Positions 54,836 to 63,713 of a stretch of 64,000 bases of DNA are shown here, piece after piece (within the stretch, counting starts at the first letter, position 1; every line of letters begins with the position of its first letter). Where the stretch lies: the NCBI RefSeq assembly GCF_029633965.1, contig NZ_CP091277.1:2291940-2355939 (forward strand), given 5' to 3'. Origin of the DNA: Methanogenium sp. S4BF (GTDB lineage Archaea > Halobacteriota > Methanomicrobia > Methanomicrobiales > Methanomicrobiaceae). Made by a program: the position numbers and the translations under genes. A model generated the notes under the pieces. That model worked only from the letters and a program-made list of their open reading frames with translations. It made no database searches and was not told where the DNA came from.

Positions 54836-55540
54836 TTATTTCTGCTGTCTTCGTTTCCACCACGGCAGACTGAGGTATGCAAGGTCTTCTCTGACATGCA
54901 CAAGTTCCTGCCTGACATATTCAGTCCAGGTGTGTGTCTCTTCTGCCAGCTCCGCCGTTCGTGAAGCTCCTGTATCAAGTCTGTTGTCGCTGTAATGTAT
55001 CCACGAGTCCACTGCCTCCATCTGTTCCTGGAGTGCAGCAACCTGACGTTCGAGCAGTTCAATTCGTTCCCGGGATGCTTCCCGGTCAGCATGAGCGGCG
55101 TTCTCCAGCGCAGTGAGTCTCTCAGCAAACCGTGAGAACTGCTGGCCCTGCATTGCAACGGTATTGATGAGCTGCGTCGGCACCCGGCCTGCGGGAGCAG
55201 TTTCACCGGCTGTGGCCTTCGCGGTCTTTTTTTCCTCGTCGCGTGATTTTGTGATGCTTGAGAGGCGGGACGGTGTACTGGTTTTTGCCTTCTTTTTAAC
55301 TGCCGGTCCGGAGATGTCCTCAGTATTCAGGGATAGAGCTGTCTTCTCTCCCCTGTCTTCCTGTGCAATTGCAGAAAAAATCGCGGCTGCCTTTTCGTCA
55401 TATACCTGAATTCTCCCCATCTTTCGTGAAGGAATCCGGTTGCCGTGCCTTTGTGCAATATCACGGATGTCTTCTTCCGGGAGCCCTGTTAGCTCTGCAA
55501 TATCTGCTGTCTTCAGTATTTTTCCGCCTGGTGGTTTCAT
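54836..55540 (-). CDS. MerR-like DNA-binding domain protein with coiled coil
   Basis: From ATG 55540 (CAGAGGA about 10 nt upstream) the 234-residue protein has an N-terminal winged-helix/MerR-like segment (ILKTADIAELTGLPEEDIRDIA; RKMGRIQVYDEKAAAIF), a basic Lys/Ser/Thr linker, and a long coiled coil (FSRFAERLTALENAAHADRE onwards to about residue 185). It ends in the basic WWKRRQQK. A chromatin- or segregation-type DNA-binding role is possible. The function is unknown. Confidence 0.7.
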   Translation of the reverse strand: MKPPGGKILKTADIAELTGLPEEDIRDIAQRHGNRIPSRKMGRIQVYDEKAAAIFSAIAQEDRGEKTALSLNTEDISGPAVKKKAKTSTPSRLSSITKSRDEEKKTAKATAGETAPAGRVPTQLINTVAMQGQQFSRFAERLTALENAAHADREASRERIELLERQVAALQEQMEAVDSWIHYSDNRLDTGASRTAELAEETHTWTEYVRQELVHVREDLAYLSLPWWKRRQQK

Positions 55541-55643
55541 TGTATATTTCCTCTGGTGCACGGTGCCTGGAAAATAGCACGGTATTTCCTTTGAGTACTT
55601 CTTTACCGGTATACATTAATGCTCTCGTCCCGTATTCTGAGGT

Positions 55644-56126
55644 ATGGGGTTCTTTCACCAGGTGCTTCCCGGCATCGGGACGAAATATGAACTGGAGACC
55701 GAGAGCGGGGATCTCATCTCTGTTATCTTCATGCCAAACGGCAGGGTGCAGCTGTATACCCAGCCGGCACAGTGTCCGGACTGTTATGCAGCAGATCTGA
55801 ATCCGATGGAGACACGCCGGTTGGGCAATGTGCTTACCGGCGCCATTATGGAGGCAGAAGAGGAAGGGGTGGAGATTGCATTCTCTGCTCTTGCTGATCT
55901 CAGGATTGTGGTGCATACGTATATTATCGGTGCACAGCTTTCCGGAAAGACAATAGCTGATCTTGATATCCGCTCCCGTACGGGAGTAACGATTCTCGCG
56001 GTTTCACGAGAGGGGAAAAATACCATTAATCCACGTCCTGATTTCCGGTTTATGAGAGGTGATGCTGTTGTTGTCATCGGTGAATCGGATCAGATCCGGA
56101 CATTTGAGCAGGAGTTCATGGAGTAG
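55644..56126 (+). CDS. khtT: KhtT-like regulatory subunit with RCK_C (TrkA-C) domain
   Basis: The 160-residue protein has a short N-terminal domain (GIGTKYELETESGD) and a TrkA-C domain (VVHTYIIGAQLSGKTIADLDIRSRTGVTILAV; FRFMRGDAVVVIGESDQI). This is the order of KhtT, the soluble nucleotide-binding regulator of the KhtU K+/H+ antiporter. It lies 5 nt before the antiporter gene, in the same operon. Confidence 0.88.
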   Translation: MGFFHQVLPGIGTKYELETESGDLISVIFMPNGRVQLYTQPAQCPDCYAADLNPMETRRLGNVLTGAIMEAEEEGVEIAFSALADLRIVVHTYIIGAQLSGKTIADLDIRSRTGVTILAVSREGKNTINPRPDFRFMRGDAVVVIGESDQIRTFEQEFME

Positions 56127-56131
56127 ACGGA

Positions 56132-57244
56132 ATGGAAGGAATTGCCATTGCACTTGCAGCATGCGTAGGAGTGGCACTCATCTGCCGGCGGTATGCTATT
56201 CCCCCCATTCCGTTCTATATCATCACCGGCCTTGCATTAGGGACTGCGGGCTTTGGTATTGTACAGACGTCTGAGGTTTCAGAATGGATTGCTCATATGG
56301 GGCTTTTGTTTCTCCTCTTTACGATGGGTCTCCATCTCCATCCGGGTGAAGTCGCAAAGCGGCGCGGCTCATTTCTCATTGCCGGAATGATTGATCTCTG
56401 TGTCAACTTCGCTGCCGGGTTAGCGGTGGCGTTCCTTATTGGTCTGCCGCTCTTTGATGCATTGGTGCTCGCCGGAGCATTTTATATTTCAAGTTCAGCT
56501 ATTGCGCTTTCATCACTGATTGACAACCGAAAACTTGGGTTTCGGGAATCTGATACCGTGATCTGGCTGATGGTCTTTGAGGACATTATGCTTGTAGCAC
56601 TGCTGATCCTGTTTACGGCACAGGATGTTTCCCCGCTCCGCACGATAGGTATCATCGTTTGCGTTGCGGCCGCCGCCTTTGTCTGTGTGGGGAAGTTCCG
56701 GGCACCTCTCCGGGAGTTCTTTGCACGGGAGGACGAACTTCCGATACTTGCGGTATTTCTGGCAGTGGTGCTGGCAGTTGCGGTATCAGACGTAACCGGT
56801 GTCCCTGACAGTCTGTTTGTCATCATTCTTGGTTCGGCCATCTCCCTTGCAGCAGCTGACCGTGCCGAAGTAGTTGCCCGTCCGTTCAGGGAGGTATTCC
56901 TTGTCGTATTCTTCGTATTTTTTGGGATATCAGTCAGCTTTACCGGCATGCCCCCTCTCGTCATCCTGGCGTCTGTGATAGTCCTCGCACTTATCACCAA
57001 ACTCATCTCCGGGCTTATGATTGGGAAGGCCATTCATGGAAGGGTTCTCTCCGGAATTGACATATGGGCAGATACCACGTCACGGGGGGAATTCTCGATC
57101 CTTCTGGCACTGTTATACGGATCTTCCGCTGTAGTCCCTGTTGTTGCTGCAATGGTGGTTATAACGTCATGCATTGGCTCATTTACCGGTAAATACAGCG
57201 TTCGTATGCGGCGGTGGTGTGGGTGCATCACTACAGGGAAATAA
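56132..57244 (+). CDS. khtU: KhtU-like cation:proton antiporter (CPA2)
   Basis: The 370-residue membrane protein has about 12 helices, starts ALAACVGVALICRRYAIPPI and contains YIITGLALG, LFTMGLHLHPGE, SSAIALSSLID and DTTSRGEFSILLAL. These are motifs of the CPA2/KefB-type antiporters. With KhtT it forms a K+/H+ exchanger that removes K+ at high pH or osmotic change. Its end is close to the recombinase-like gene, with a gap of 76 nt. Confidence 0.9.
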   Translation: MEGIAIALAACVGVALICRRYAIPPIPFYIITGLALGTAGFGIVQTSEVSEWIAHMGLLFLLFTMGLHLHPGEVAKRRGSFLIAGMIDLCVNFAAGLAVAFLIGLPLFDALVLAGAFYISSSAIALSSLIDNRKLGFRESDTVIWLMVFEDIMLVALLILFTAQDVSPLRTIGIIVCVAAAAFVCVGKFRAPLREFFAREDELPILAVFLAVVLAVAVSDVTGVPDSLFVIILGSAISLAAADRAEVVARPFREVFLVVFFVFFGISVSFTGMPPLVILASVIVLALITKLISGLMIGKAIHGRVLSGIDIWADTTSRGEFSILLALLYGSSAVVPVVAAMVVITSCIGSFTGKYSVRMRRWCGCITTGK

Positions 57245-57320
57245 TGTCAATTTAATCCAACCAAATTTATTTATATGGTTATCGAAGAATATATCGTATC
57301 CAGCCCTTGAATGTGATGCT

Positions 57321-57959
57321 ATGAAACAACAGTCAGTGGTATATCTTAACAGCCGCAAATCCGCTGATTTTGAGAAACAAAAGATAGATATTGAAAATTT
57401 CTGTAAATATCGGTTTGATATAGACCGTGTTTTTCATGATAATCAGTCTCCTGCTGTTCCCGCCTCGAATCGTCCGGAATTCATCGAAATGCTGAACTAT
57501 TGTGAAAAAAATGGCATTTCCAATATTATTTTCCATGATCTGGATGTCACACTGAAAAATTCAGATGTGTTTACGAGCGATCTCTCTCTGGTCCTGAAAA
57601 GCGGGTCTATCCCTTACTGGGCTCAGGGGGATTTCATCTCCGGGGGGTATGATTCTGAGGAACGAAGGGAGGCTGTCAGTGCCTTTTCCCGCTATCTGGA
57701 CCAGTTTTCATCCCAGCGGTTACGGGGAAAACGGGGGAGAAAAACCGCCGCTGCTCCCAGCCGCCGTCCGGGCCGCCCTCAGGCTCTGGATGAGAAGGGG
57801 ATGTCCGATCTCCTTGCGGCACGGCGTTCTGGAAAGACAATTGGTGAGGTGTGCCGTATCTTCAATGTTTCACGAAGCACGGTAAGTAAGATTCTTCGTG
57901 ATTATCCTGAGTTGAAAGGTGAATGGAAGGGGCCCGTTTTACCGAAAAAACGAACATGA
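57321..57959 (+). CDS. serine-recombinase-like protein with degenerate active site and HTH
   Basis: The 212-residue protein (ATG 57321) keeps the resolvase layout: N-terminal VVYLNSRKSADFEKQK, the RPEFIEMLNYCEKNG helix, IIFHDLDVTLKN, and a C-terminal Hin-like helix-turn-helix (KTIGEVCRIFNVSRSTVSKIL, about 171-191). But the catalytic set is lost: the YxRxS motif reads YLNSR, and the DRxxR motif reads DVTLK. It should not cut DNA. A DNA-binding regulator derived from a resolvase is the likeliest role. The earlier frame start at 57174 overlaps khtU and is rejected. Confidence 0.75.
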   Translation: MKQQSVVYLNSRKSADFEKQKIDIENFCKYRFDIDRVFHDNQSPAVPASNRPEFIEMLNYCEKNGISNIIFHDLDVTLKNSDVFTSDLSLVLKSGSIPYWAQGDFISGGYDSEERREAVSAFSRYLDQFSSQRLRGKRGRKTAAAPSRRPGRPQALDEKGMSDLLAARRSGKTIGEVCRIFNVSRSTVSKILRDYPELKGEWKGPVLPKKRT

Positions 57960-57995
57960 ATATTATCAGAACCGAATGTATCAGGACTGAATAAT

Positions 57996-58502
57996 TCAGA
58001 ACAGGCGATAGATACAATAGTCCTGATGCCGGTGTTCACGCTGGTCAAAATCTGCAAGAATGTTTGGACGGTTTCCCAGTTCAAGCATACGCGAAGCGAG
58101 GGTATCCATTCCACATGTCCGATGAATAATTGCACGGAGTTCATCGTTGACATGAAACAACGGCTCTTTCCCGATAGTTTCTATGGCGTCTGAGGGATAT
58201 GCATCAATACCAAAATATTCAAAGATGGATTCCAGCGCGATGACCCATACCCGCTCTGATATTGCTTTTCGTGCTGCCTGTTCAGCTTCATCCTCGCTAA
58301 GCACCAGATATGCCTGTTCCCCGTCACAGTAATATGCAGGATACCCATAGAGTCTGCCGGATGACCGGGTGATGCGGTCAGCTGATACGCCGAGAAAATC
58401 TGCTAGTGTCTCTCTTTGCAAATCTGTTTCTGTGGTGCTCAGTGCATCATCACCTGGTGGTTGGTTTGAGTGTGGACCTTCTGAAAAGAGGTCTTCTATC
58501 AT
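57996..58502 (-). CDS. hypothetical protein downstream of the RPA operon
   Basis: I do not recognise this 168-residue soluble protein. It contains TLADFLGVSADRITRSSGRL, YLVLSEDEAEQAARKAI, ALESIFEYFGI and HRTCGMDTLASRMLELG, mostly helical. It ends HRHQDYCIYRLF. The LSEDEAEQAA helix suggests a small regulatory or binding domain. It begins 28 nt after the RPA-associated gene on the same strand, so it is probably in the same operon. Confidence 0.65.
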   Translation of the reverse strand: MIEDLFSEGPHSNQPPGDDALSTTETDLQRETLADFLGVSADRITRSSGRLYGYPAYYCDGEQAYLVLSEDEAEQAARKAISERVWVIALESIFEYFGIDAYPSDAIETIGKEPLFHVNDELRAIIHRTCGMDTLASRMLELGNRPNILADFDQREHRHQDYCIYRLF

Positions 58503-58530
58503 TCAATATGATGCACAGGAAAAAAAGGTT

Positions 58531-59109
58531 TTAGAAAGTTATCCGCTGGAGTGCATGCAGTGCCATCTGGCGGTAGGTTTCCGGGCTGTTTGCATAAAAT
58601 TCCTGAGCCTTTCTGCTGTCGTCCGTCTGGCCGAAGGCATCAGCACGGTCAAGCGTCTGAGCGGCTGTTTCATCTACCCATTTCCGGTAGGTATCCTCAT
58701 CGATCTCCGCAACAGCTTCTGCCCGGATTGAGACAAAGGTTGCACCATCGGGTGTGTCACGTGCCTGAGCTTTTCCAACGACAGCTACCCATGCACTCTC
58801 ATCAATGCGAGATATCTGCTGCTTTGCCTCAGGCTGATAAATACCGGCACTGACAAAGAATATCCCCGTCGGGTCCTGTACGCGCACAGAGTAAAAGGTA
58901 TTCTCCTCTCCTTTCAGCTCTTTTCGTGTCACCTGGCCACAGAAGAAGAGGCGGTTGCAGCGTACTCCGCTGGGAAGCATGACATAGACCGGGCTCTTTT
59001 CGTTCTCCCCGTCTTTAAACGTTAGGCGGACTTCCCGTACTTCTGCTGCGAACGCTCTCCGGGCAGGTTCACGCATGTAGCGGCGCTGGGTATCTGCTGG
59101 CGTGCTCAT
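58531..59109 (-). CDS. RPA-associated protein (OB-fold, COG3390-like)
   Basis: The 192-residue protein has one OB-fold region (EVREVRLTFKDGENEKSP; LFFCGQVTRKEL; YSVRVQDPTGIFFVSAGIY; VAVVGKAQ) and a helical C-terminus. It begins in an ATGA overlap with the RPA gene. This matches the RPA-associated proteins encoded next to RPA in euryarchaea, which form a complex with it on single-stranded DNA. Confidence 0.85.
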   Translation of the reverse strand: MSTPADTQRRYMREPARRAFAAEVREVRLTFKDGENEKSPVYVMLPSGVRCNRLFFCGQVTRKELKGEENTFYSVRVQDPTGIFFVSAGIYQPEAKQQISRIDESAWVAVVGKAQARDTPDGATFVSIRAEAVAEIDEDTYRKWVDETAAQTLDRADAFGQTDDSRKAQEFYANSPETYRQMALHALQRITF

Positions 59110-61070
59110 GAGAGATCACCTCCGTTTTGGCCTCCGGCCCGGTTTAGCAGCATCGCATGTTCTCCCTGGTCATACGTTACAAGGGTAACCGATTCGGCAT
59201 CACGGATAATGATGGTGCCGTCAATGTCCGGACCACTGCAGGTGACATATCTCCCCATCAGACGCTCCTGGAACTGCATAAAGACATCATCCGGTCCAAG
59301 TGGTGAGTTCTCTGCAATTTCAATTGCTTTTTCAAGGGTAAGGCCGGTAACTTTCTCAACCGCGTCCCGCTGCATGATGACATTTTTTGCGGTGATGCCG
59401 TCATCGATGACGCCGGTTATCCTGAGGTCATAGCGGAATTCCTGCTGCATTTCATGAACCGGGCAGAAATTCTGCCGTGAGAGTGCACGGTTGCACCCTT
59501 CAACCCTGCAGCGTTTTATCAGGCCGGACCCTGCGCTCATGTGCACGACTGCACCGGTAAAAATTTCATTGCGTCCGTCACTTCCAATCTCAATGTCTGC
59601 CCCTTCCTCCTCAAGGACGGTTGCCCCGGAGAGATTGAGGGAATATCGTTCATTGTATTCATCAACACCTGCATAATAGATGGTATAGACCTTATCCTCT
59701 TCAAGTATGGTCTCATCTGCCATTCCGTCCCGGTTTTTCCAGATCACAAATTTCATCCGGCCGGTTTCATCCCCGACAAGTCCCGTCTGGAGCATCCGAT
59801 CTGTGCGCACCTCCCAGTTGGTGAGCATCTTCACCCGCACGCAGGCTACACCGGGGGTGAGGTTTGCAAGGGGTGTGATAACCGGATTTAAGAAGCGGTC
59901 TTCTGCAATGGGTGTGATTGTCGAGCCGGAATGAATCTTCATGCTGGGTGCATTGCGGTATTCATCAATGGTTGCCTTCTCAATCCTGTACCAGCGGTGC
60001 TCCTCAAGTGGCTCTGCCCCGGCTTTTTCCCATACAACAAACTCCATTGCACCGCTTGCGTCTGCAATGATGCCCTTCTGTGCAATTGCTGAGCTGGGGG
60101 ATGGCTGAAGGGCGACAATCTTCCCTTCGACAGTCACCCAGTCGTTTGGCTTTGCGGAAGCAATATCCCTGACTTCATCGGTATTGTCTGATCCGGTTTT
60201 CAGTGTCACCGCCATCTCATCTGCTGCTGTGGTCACCGGAGTTCCGGTATCTGAAATCGGGATGATTTTTGTGCCTGAATGAAGCTTCAGGCTCATTTTG
60301 TCATTATAACTGTCTGCAACGGCGGATTCAATCCTGTACCAGTTGCCCTCTTCCAGGGGTGGAAGCTCTGCTTTACTCCAGATGACAAATTCTATGGCAT
60401 CTGTTGCATCCGCAATAATTCCCCGCTGTGATATTTTTGGATTTCCTCCCTCTGATGTTTTTACCACTTTTCCTTCAATGGTAGCCCATTCTTCGGGATT
60501 GAGTGATCCAATGGTTTTCACCTCTGCCGAATCTCCGGATTTTCCTGCCATTTTTTCTGCCATCTGGTGCCATTCCTGGCTGACAATCCGGCTCATTCCC
60601 GGCACCGGGACCACCTTTGTGCCGGAGTGCAGTTTGATATTGAGCTTCTCCCTGAATTCGTCTGCGACACAGGATTCAATCCTGTACCAGGCATTTTCCT
60701 CAAGGAGCTGCAACTGTGCCTTTTCCCAGATGACAAACTCGACAGCACCACTCTCATCCGCAATAATTCCCCGCTGTGCAATCGCAGGATTTCCTCCGGC
60801 AGCAAGCATGACTACCTTTCCTTCAATGGTGGCCCAGTCATTTGGCTGAAGTTCAGCGATCTGTTTTTTATCTTCTGCTTCACGCTGGACGGTGATCTGC
60901 TGTTCGCGCATGATCTCATTTGTCACTTGGCGTTCGGCATCTTCTGCCGGGATAAGAAACTCGTTGATAAGCAGGCGGAGTTTGGCCTGGATCTTTTCTG
61001 TATCCGGCTTTCCCCCCCGTTCTTCAATTGTTCTGGAGATTCTTTCTGCTGTTTGGGTAATCTGATCCAT
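59106..61070 (-). CDS. rpa: replication protein A, single-stranded DNA-binding
   Basis: The 654-residue protein has an N-terminal helical region and four tandem OB folds. Three are close copies (DWATIEGKVVML, EWATIEGKVVKT, DWVTVEGKIVAL, each ending in a KxHSG(T/S) segment). The fourth is divergent (VACVRVKML). A C-terminal zinc-finger OB follows (CRVEGCNRAL..CPVH, about 530-548). It binds single-stranded DNA during replication and repair. The three similar folds point to internal duplication. It is the first gene of an operon with its partner. Confidence 0.92.
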   Translation of the reverse strand: MDQITQTAERISRTIEERGGKPDTEKIQAKLRLLINEFLIPAEDAERQVTNEIMREQQITVQREAEDKKQIAELQPNDWATIEGKVVMLAAGGNPAIAQRGIIADESGAVEFVIWEKAQLQLLEENAWYRIESCVADEFREKLNIKLHSGTKVVPVPGMSRIVSQEWHQMAEKMAGKSGDSAEVKTIGSLNPEEWATIEGKVVKTSEGGNPKISQRGIIADATDAIEFVIWSKAELPPLEEGNWYRIESAVADSYNDKMSLKLHSGTKIIPISDTGTPVTTAADEMAVTLKTGSDNTDEVRDIASAKPNDWVTVEGKIVALQPSPSSAIAQKGIIADASGAMEFVVWEKAGAEPLEEHRWYRIEKATIDEYRNAPSMKIHSGSTITPIAEDRFLNPVITPLANLTPGVACVRVKMLTNWEVRTDRMLQTGLVGDETGRMKFVIWKNRDGMADETILEEDKVYTIYYAGVDEYNERYSLNLSGATVLEEEGADIEIGSDGRNEIFTGAVVHMSAGSGLIKRCRVEGCNRALSRQNFCPVHEMQQEFRYDLRITGVIDDGITAKNVIMQRDAVEKVTGLTLEKAIEIAENSPLGPDDVFMQFQERLMGRYVTCSGPDIDGTIIIRDAESVTLVTYDQGEHAMLLNRAGGQNGGDLS

Positions 61071-61235
61071 AATACATCTCCGTGGTTTTTTTTCTGATTA
61101 TGTAGTGTTCATCATGCGATACATATACCTGATTGGTTTGATACCCGATATCTGAAACAGGGGGTTAATACCTGTCCGTGCGGGGTGAAAGTGATCCGGC
61201 TGTCAGGGATATAGATATATAAATAAATACTTCGG

Positions 61236-61445
61236 ATGCCAAACAGAAATGCCATGACTGTTACCGCAGACAGTACTATAGCAGACGTATTAAAAGAGAA
61301 GCCGGAAGCAGCAGACATCCTTTTCAGATTTGGAATGGGGTGCATCGGCTGTGCTCTGGCAAACGGAGAGACTCTGAGACAGGCAGCAATTGGTCATGGA
61401 ATTCCCTTAGATGAGCTTCTTGAAGCTCTGGGAATGGAAGAATAA
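61236..61445 (+). CDS. DUF1858 redox-disulfide domain protein
   Basis: The 69-residue protein contains DSTIADVLKEKPEAADILFR, then GMGCIGCALANGETL with a CxxC pair and a C-terminal helix. This is DUF1858, the small domain often found with hybrid-cluster proteins. The first ATG (61236) and a second at 61254 are both possible; family members usually begin near the second. It is convergent with the CbiZ gene. Confidence 0.85.
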   Translation: MPNRNAMTVTADSTIADVLKEKPEAADILFRFGMGCIGCALANGETLRQAAIGHGIPLDELLEALGMEE

Positions 61446-61451
61446 GAAATA

Positions 61452-62357
61452 TTATTCGCTATTCTTTCCTTTTTTTCGTATCTGTTTAAGCTCTTCGAGG
61501 GATGCCTCGGGGTGCGTTTTAAGGTAGTCTGCAACAGCTGGTGCATGGACGAGTGTGCATCCTTCACACGACCAGATTCTCCCGTGATTTTCCCGTTCCA
61601 GCCATTTACCCTGTGATTCATCACCACACGGATATAGGGGGCAGTAGCAGAAGTCGCACCGCTGGTCATGACATGACGGGTGGCAGGGGTAATAGGGGCA
61701 TCCTTCAGGATCCCATCGTGACCAGCGATCCCCGCCGATGGAACTATGAATATAGAATGCCGGTGTTCTTGGGAATTGTGTTCCGCTGACCGTCCATGTT
61801 TCGGGAATGCCATAGGTAATTGTCTCAGATACGAGCGTCTGCGCCCGTGCCAGACGTTCATGAACATTGGGTGATTCTTCCCTCTCCTCGCAGCAGATGA
61901 GAACCGTATGTCTTCCGGATTGGGCTTCAGAATACCCTGCTGAGGTGAATACGTTGTGCATTGCCTCTTCAGCGGTCAACTGAAGTGTTCTGAGTCCTGC
62001 TTCCGGGAGCGGTTCACGGGAACAGACAATGATGGTAACCGGTCCGGGTGGTTCTTTCGCCGCACCTGGGCATGCGAGAATAAAAACCATGATCCCGTCA
62101 TATGCAAAGATGCAGAGCCGGTCAATGGGAACCGTGACCGACAGACTGAGTGCGTCGGTATCATATCCGTTTTTTCTGAGGAGTGTCTCTAAAATGAAGT
62201 CTGTGTCCTCTTTTGTATTGGTTTGGGGCAGATGGGCGGCGATGATTGTTGATATATGGGTGATTGTGCCATCTTCGGCCTTGTCATGCATGCATGGCAT
62301 GAGCATCGTAAATGCACCGCGGATAAAGAGTGCCCCGTCCCTGAGAAAATACCGCAT
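61452..62357 (-). CDS. cbiZ: CbiZ-family adenosylcobinamide amidohydrolase with Cys-rich tail
   Basis: The 301-residue protein starts MRYFLRDGALFIRGAFTML, the N-terminal pattern of archaeal CbiZ, and continues VTVPIDRLCIFAYDG and VTIIVCSREPLPEAGL. From about residue 215 a Cys-rich domain follows (CPYYPCHPSC, then CDFCYCPLYPC and SCEGCTLVH), with at least ten cysteines, probably a metal site. CbiZ opens salvaged pseudo-corrinoids for remodelling, important because methanogenesis needs a corrinoid methyltransferase. Some CbiZ active-site residues look changed. Confidence 0.72.
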   Translation of the reverse strand: MRYFLRDGALFIRGAFTMLMPCMHDKAEDGTITHISTIIAAHLPQTNTKEDTDFILETLLRKNGYDTDALSLSVTVPIDRLCIFAYDGIMVFILACPGAAKEPPGPVTIIVCSREPLPEAGLRTLQLTAEEAMHNVFTSAGYSEAQSGRHTVLICCEEREESPNVHERLARAQTLVSETITYGIPETWTVSGTQFPRTPAFYIHSSIGGDRWSRWDPEGCPYYPCHPSCHDQRCDFCYCPLYPCGDESQGKWLERENHGRIWSCEGCTLVHAPAVADYLKTHPEASLEELKQIRKKGKNSE

Positions 62358-62427
62358 GTATGAGTATATGTTTTATCTGAGTTGAAAAACGCTGTGAATT
62401 GAGACTTAAAAAAATAGTGTGGGTGTT

Positions 62428-62790
62428 TTATGCAACGGTATAGCGTGACCGGTCTTTGAGTTCCTGCTGTTTGCCCTGGTTCCATCCGGCCACATCCGCC
62501 AGGTATCCTGTCACACGGGAGACCTGGGAGACGTCATGGCTGCCGCAATCCGGACATACCGGCTGGCCGCAGAGGGGGCAGTATTCGATGGTCTCTGTGA
62601 TACTGTGAGTGCAGTGGCAGTGGTCGAGCGGGCACATGATCACAAGCTGCGTTTCACCGCAGCAGGGGCAGGGTTTTTCATCGACAACGTGGTGACAGGT
62701 GTGGCACTTGTACCTGCGCTCTTCAACCGGGATATCTTCAAGAGTATGGTATTTTTCTTTGAGGCTGAGTTGTTCCGGCGTCCAGTTCAT
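62428..62790 (-). CDS. stand-alone NrdD-type C-terminal zinc/glycyl-radical domain protein
   Basis: The 120-residue protein has two zinc-ribbon pairs (CHTCHH..CPCC and CPLC..CPDCGS) and ends VSRVTGYLADVAGWNQGKQQ then ELKDRSRYTV. That tail matches the C-terminus of anaerobic ribonucleotide reductase NrdD, where the Gly in RVTGYL (Gly95 here) carries the radical. The catalytic barrel is absent on both sides of the gene. It may be a split subunit of NrdD or a spare domain comparable to YfiD/GrcA. Confidence 0.75.
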   Translation of the reverse strand: MNWTPEQLSLKEKYHTLEDIPVEERRYKCHTCHHVVDEKPCPCCGETQLVIMCPLDHCHCTHSITETIEYCPLCGQPVCPDCGSHDVSQVSRVTGYLADVAGWNQGKQQELKDRSRYTVA

Positions 62791-63014
62791 GGAGATATTC
62801 TCAGCAACCGAAAAGATATAATTATTGGTGTCAACATCCGGAAAATCTCTGATTTACGTGTCAATGTGTCGATGGGCGTATTTTTCCGGCATTTGCGTGA
62901 ATTATTTTTCCCTTCGGTACAGCGATGTGAAGTGAAGAGAGATTTGTCTTACCGAAAGCCTCAGATATCAATGGCAGCAGGCGGAAACAACCTGCATCAA
63001 AATAGGGTTTGCCT

Positions 63015-63041
63015 CAGGTGACTCATAGGGTTCATCACCTG
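63015..63041 (-). terminator. possible terminator after pyrF
   Basis: CAGGTGA (63015-63021) and TCACCTG (63035-63041) form a 7-bp stem with a 13-nt loop, about 40 nt beyond the pyrF stop codon. A further GGCC/GGCC pairing lies between it and the gene. No long T run follows, so confidence is low. Confidence 0.35.
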
Positions 63042-63077
63042 CGGGCCGTTGTGGCCTGCATCAGAATCGGTCACTCA

Positions 63078-63713
63078 TCATCGGCGGTATGCTGCATAGG
63101 CACGTGCGGCTTCAGCCGGATCCTCTGCGGTGTAGATGGATCTCCCCACGATCATGCCGTCAATCAGTGGGGCAATTACTGCCGGGTCGCCGCCCTGTGC
63201 ACCGACACCGGGCGAGAGAATCTTTCTCTCTCCAATGATGGTGCGCAGAGCCGCCACGCGTTCTGGGCGGGTGGCAGGTGCGATAATGCCGTGGGCGCCG
63301 CATTCAACGGCCATCCTGGCCATGCGTTCTGCATTTCTCCCGCTTAAGAATTCAAGGGCGCCGGGATGGCTCATCTCGGTGACGACATAGCATTCTCCAC
63401 CGGCGTCATCAGCTGCCTCCACACAGGCAGCAACAGAGTCACTGCCGCAGAATCCCTGACAGATGATGGCAGAGAATCCGGCAGCAAAGACCTGCTCTGC
63501 GATCAGCCGGTTGGTATTGGGAATGTCAGCCACCTTGAAGTCGGCGATGAGAGGGAGGCCGAATTCGCTCAGGGGGGCTGCAATATCAAGTCCTGCAGCA
63601 AGCACCAGTGGATAGCCTATCTTAATCGCATCCAGGTGAGGGGCCGCCGCCTCTGCCACGCTGAGCGCCTCCTCACTGCTGAGAACATCCAGGGCAAGAA
63701 TCAGGTCAGGCAT
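63078..63713 (-). CDS. pyrF: orotidine-5'-phosphate decarboxylase
   Basis: From ATG 63713 ([10 protein letters not shown]) the 211-residue protein has the family motifs [21 protein letters not shown], the catalytic [11 protein letters not shown] (D-K-x-x-D pattern), TEMSHPGA, and [18 protein letters not shown] near the end. It decarboxylates OMP to UMP. The start overlaps the upstream deoxyhypusine synthase gene by 8 nt, so the two form an operon. Confidence 0.95.
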   Translation of the reverse strand: MPDLILALDVLSSEEALSVAEAAAPHLDAIKIGYPLVLAAGLDIAAPLSEFGLPLIADFKVADIPNTNRLIAEQVFAAGFSAIICQGFCGSDSVAACVEAADDAGGECYVVTEMSHPGALEFLSGRNAERMARMAVECGAHGIIAPATRPERVAALRTIIGERKILSPGVGAQGGDPAVIAPLIDGMIVGRSIYTAEDPAEAARAYAAYRR

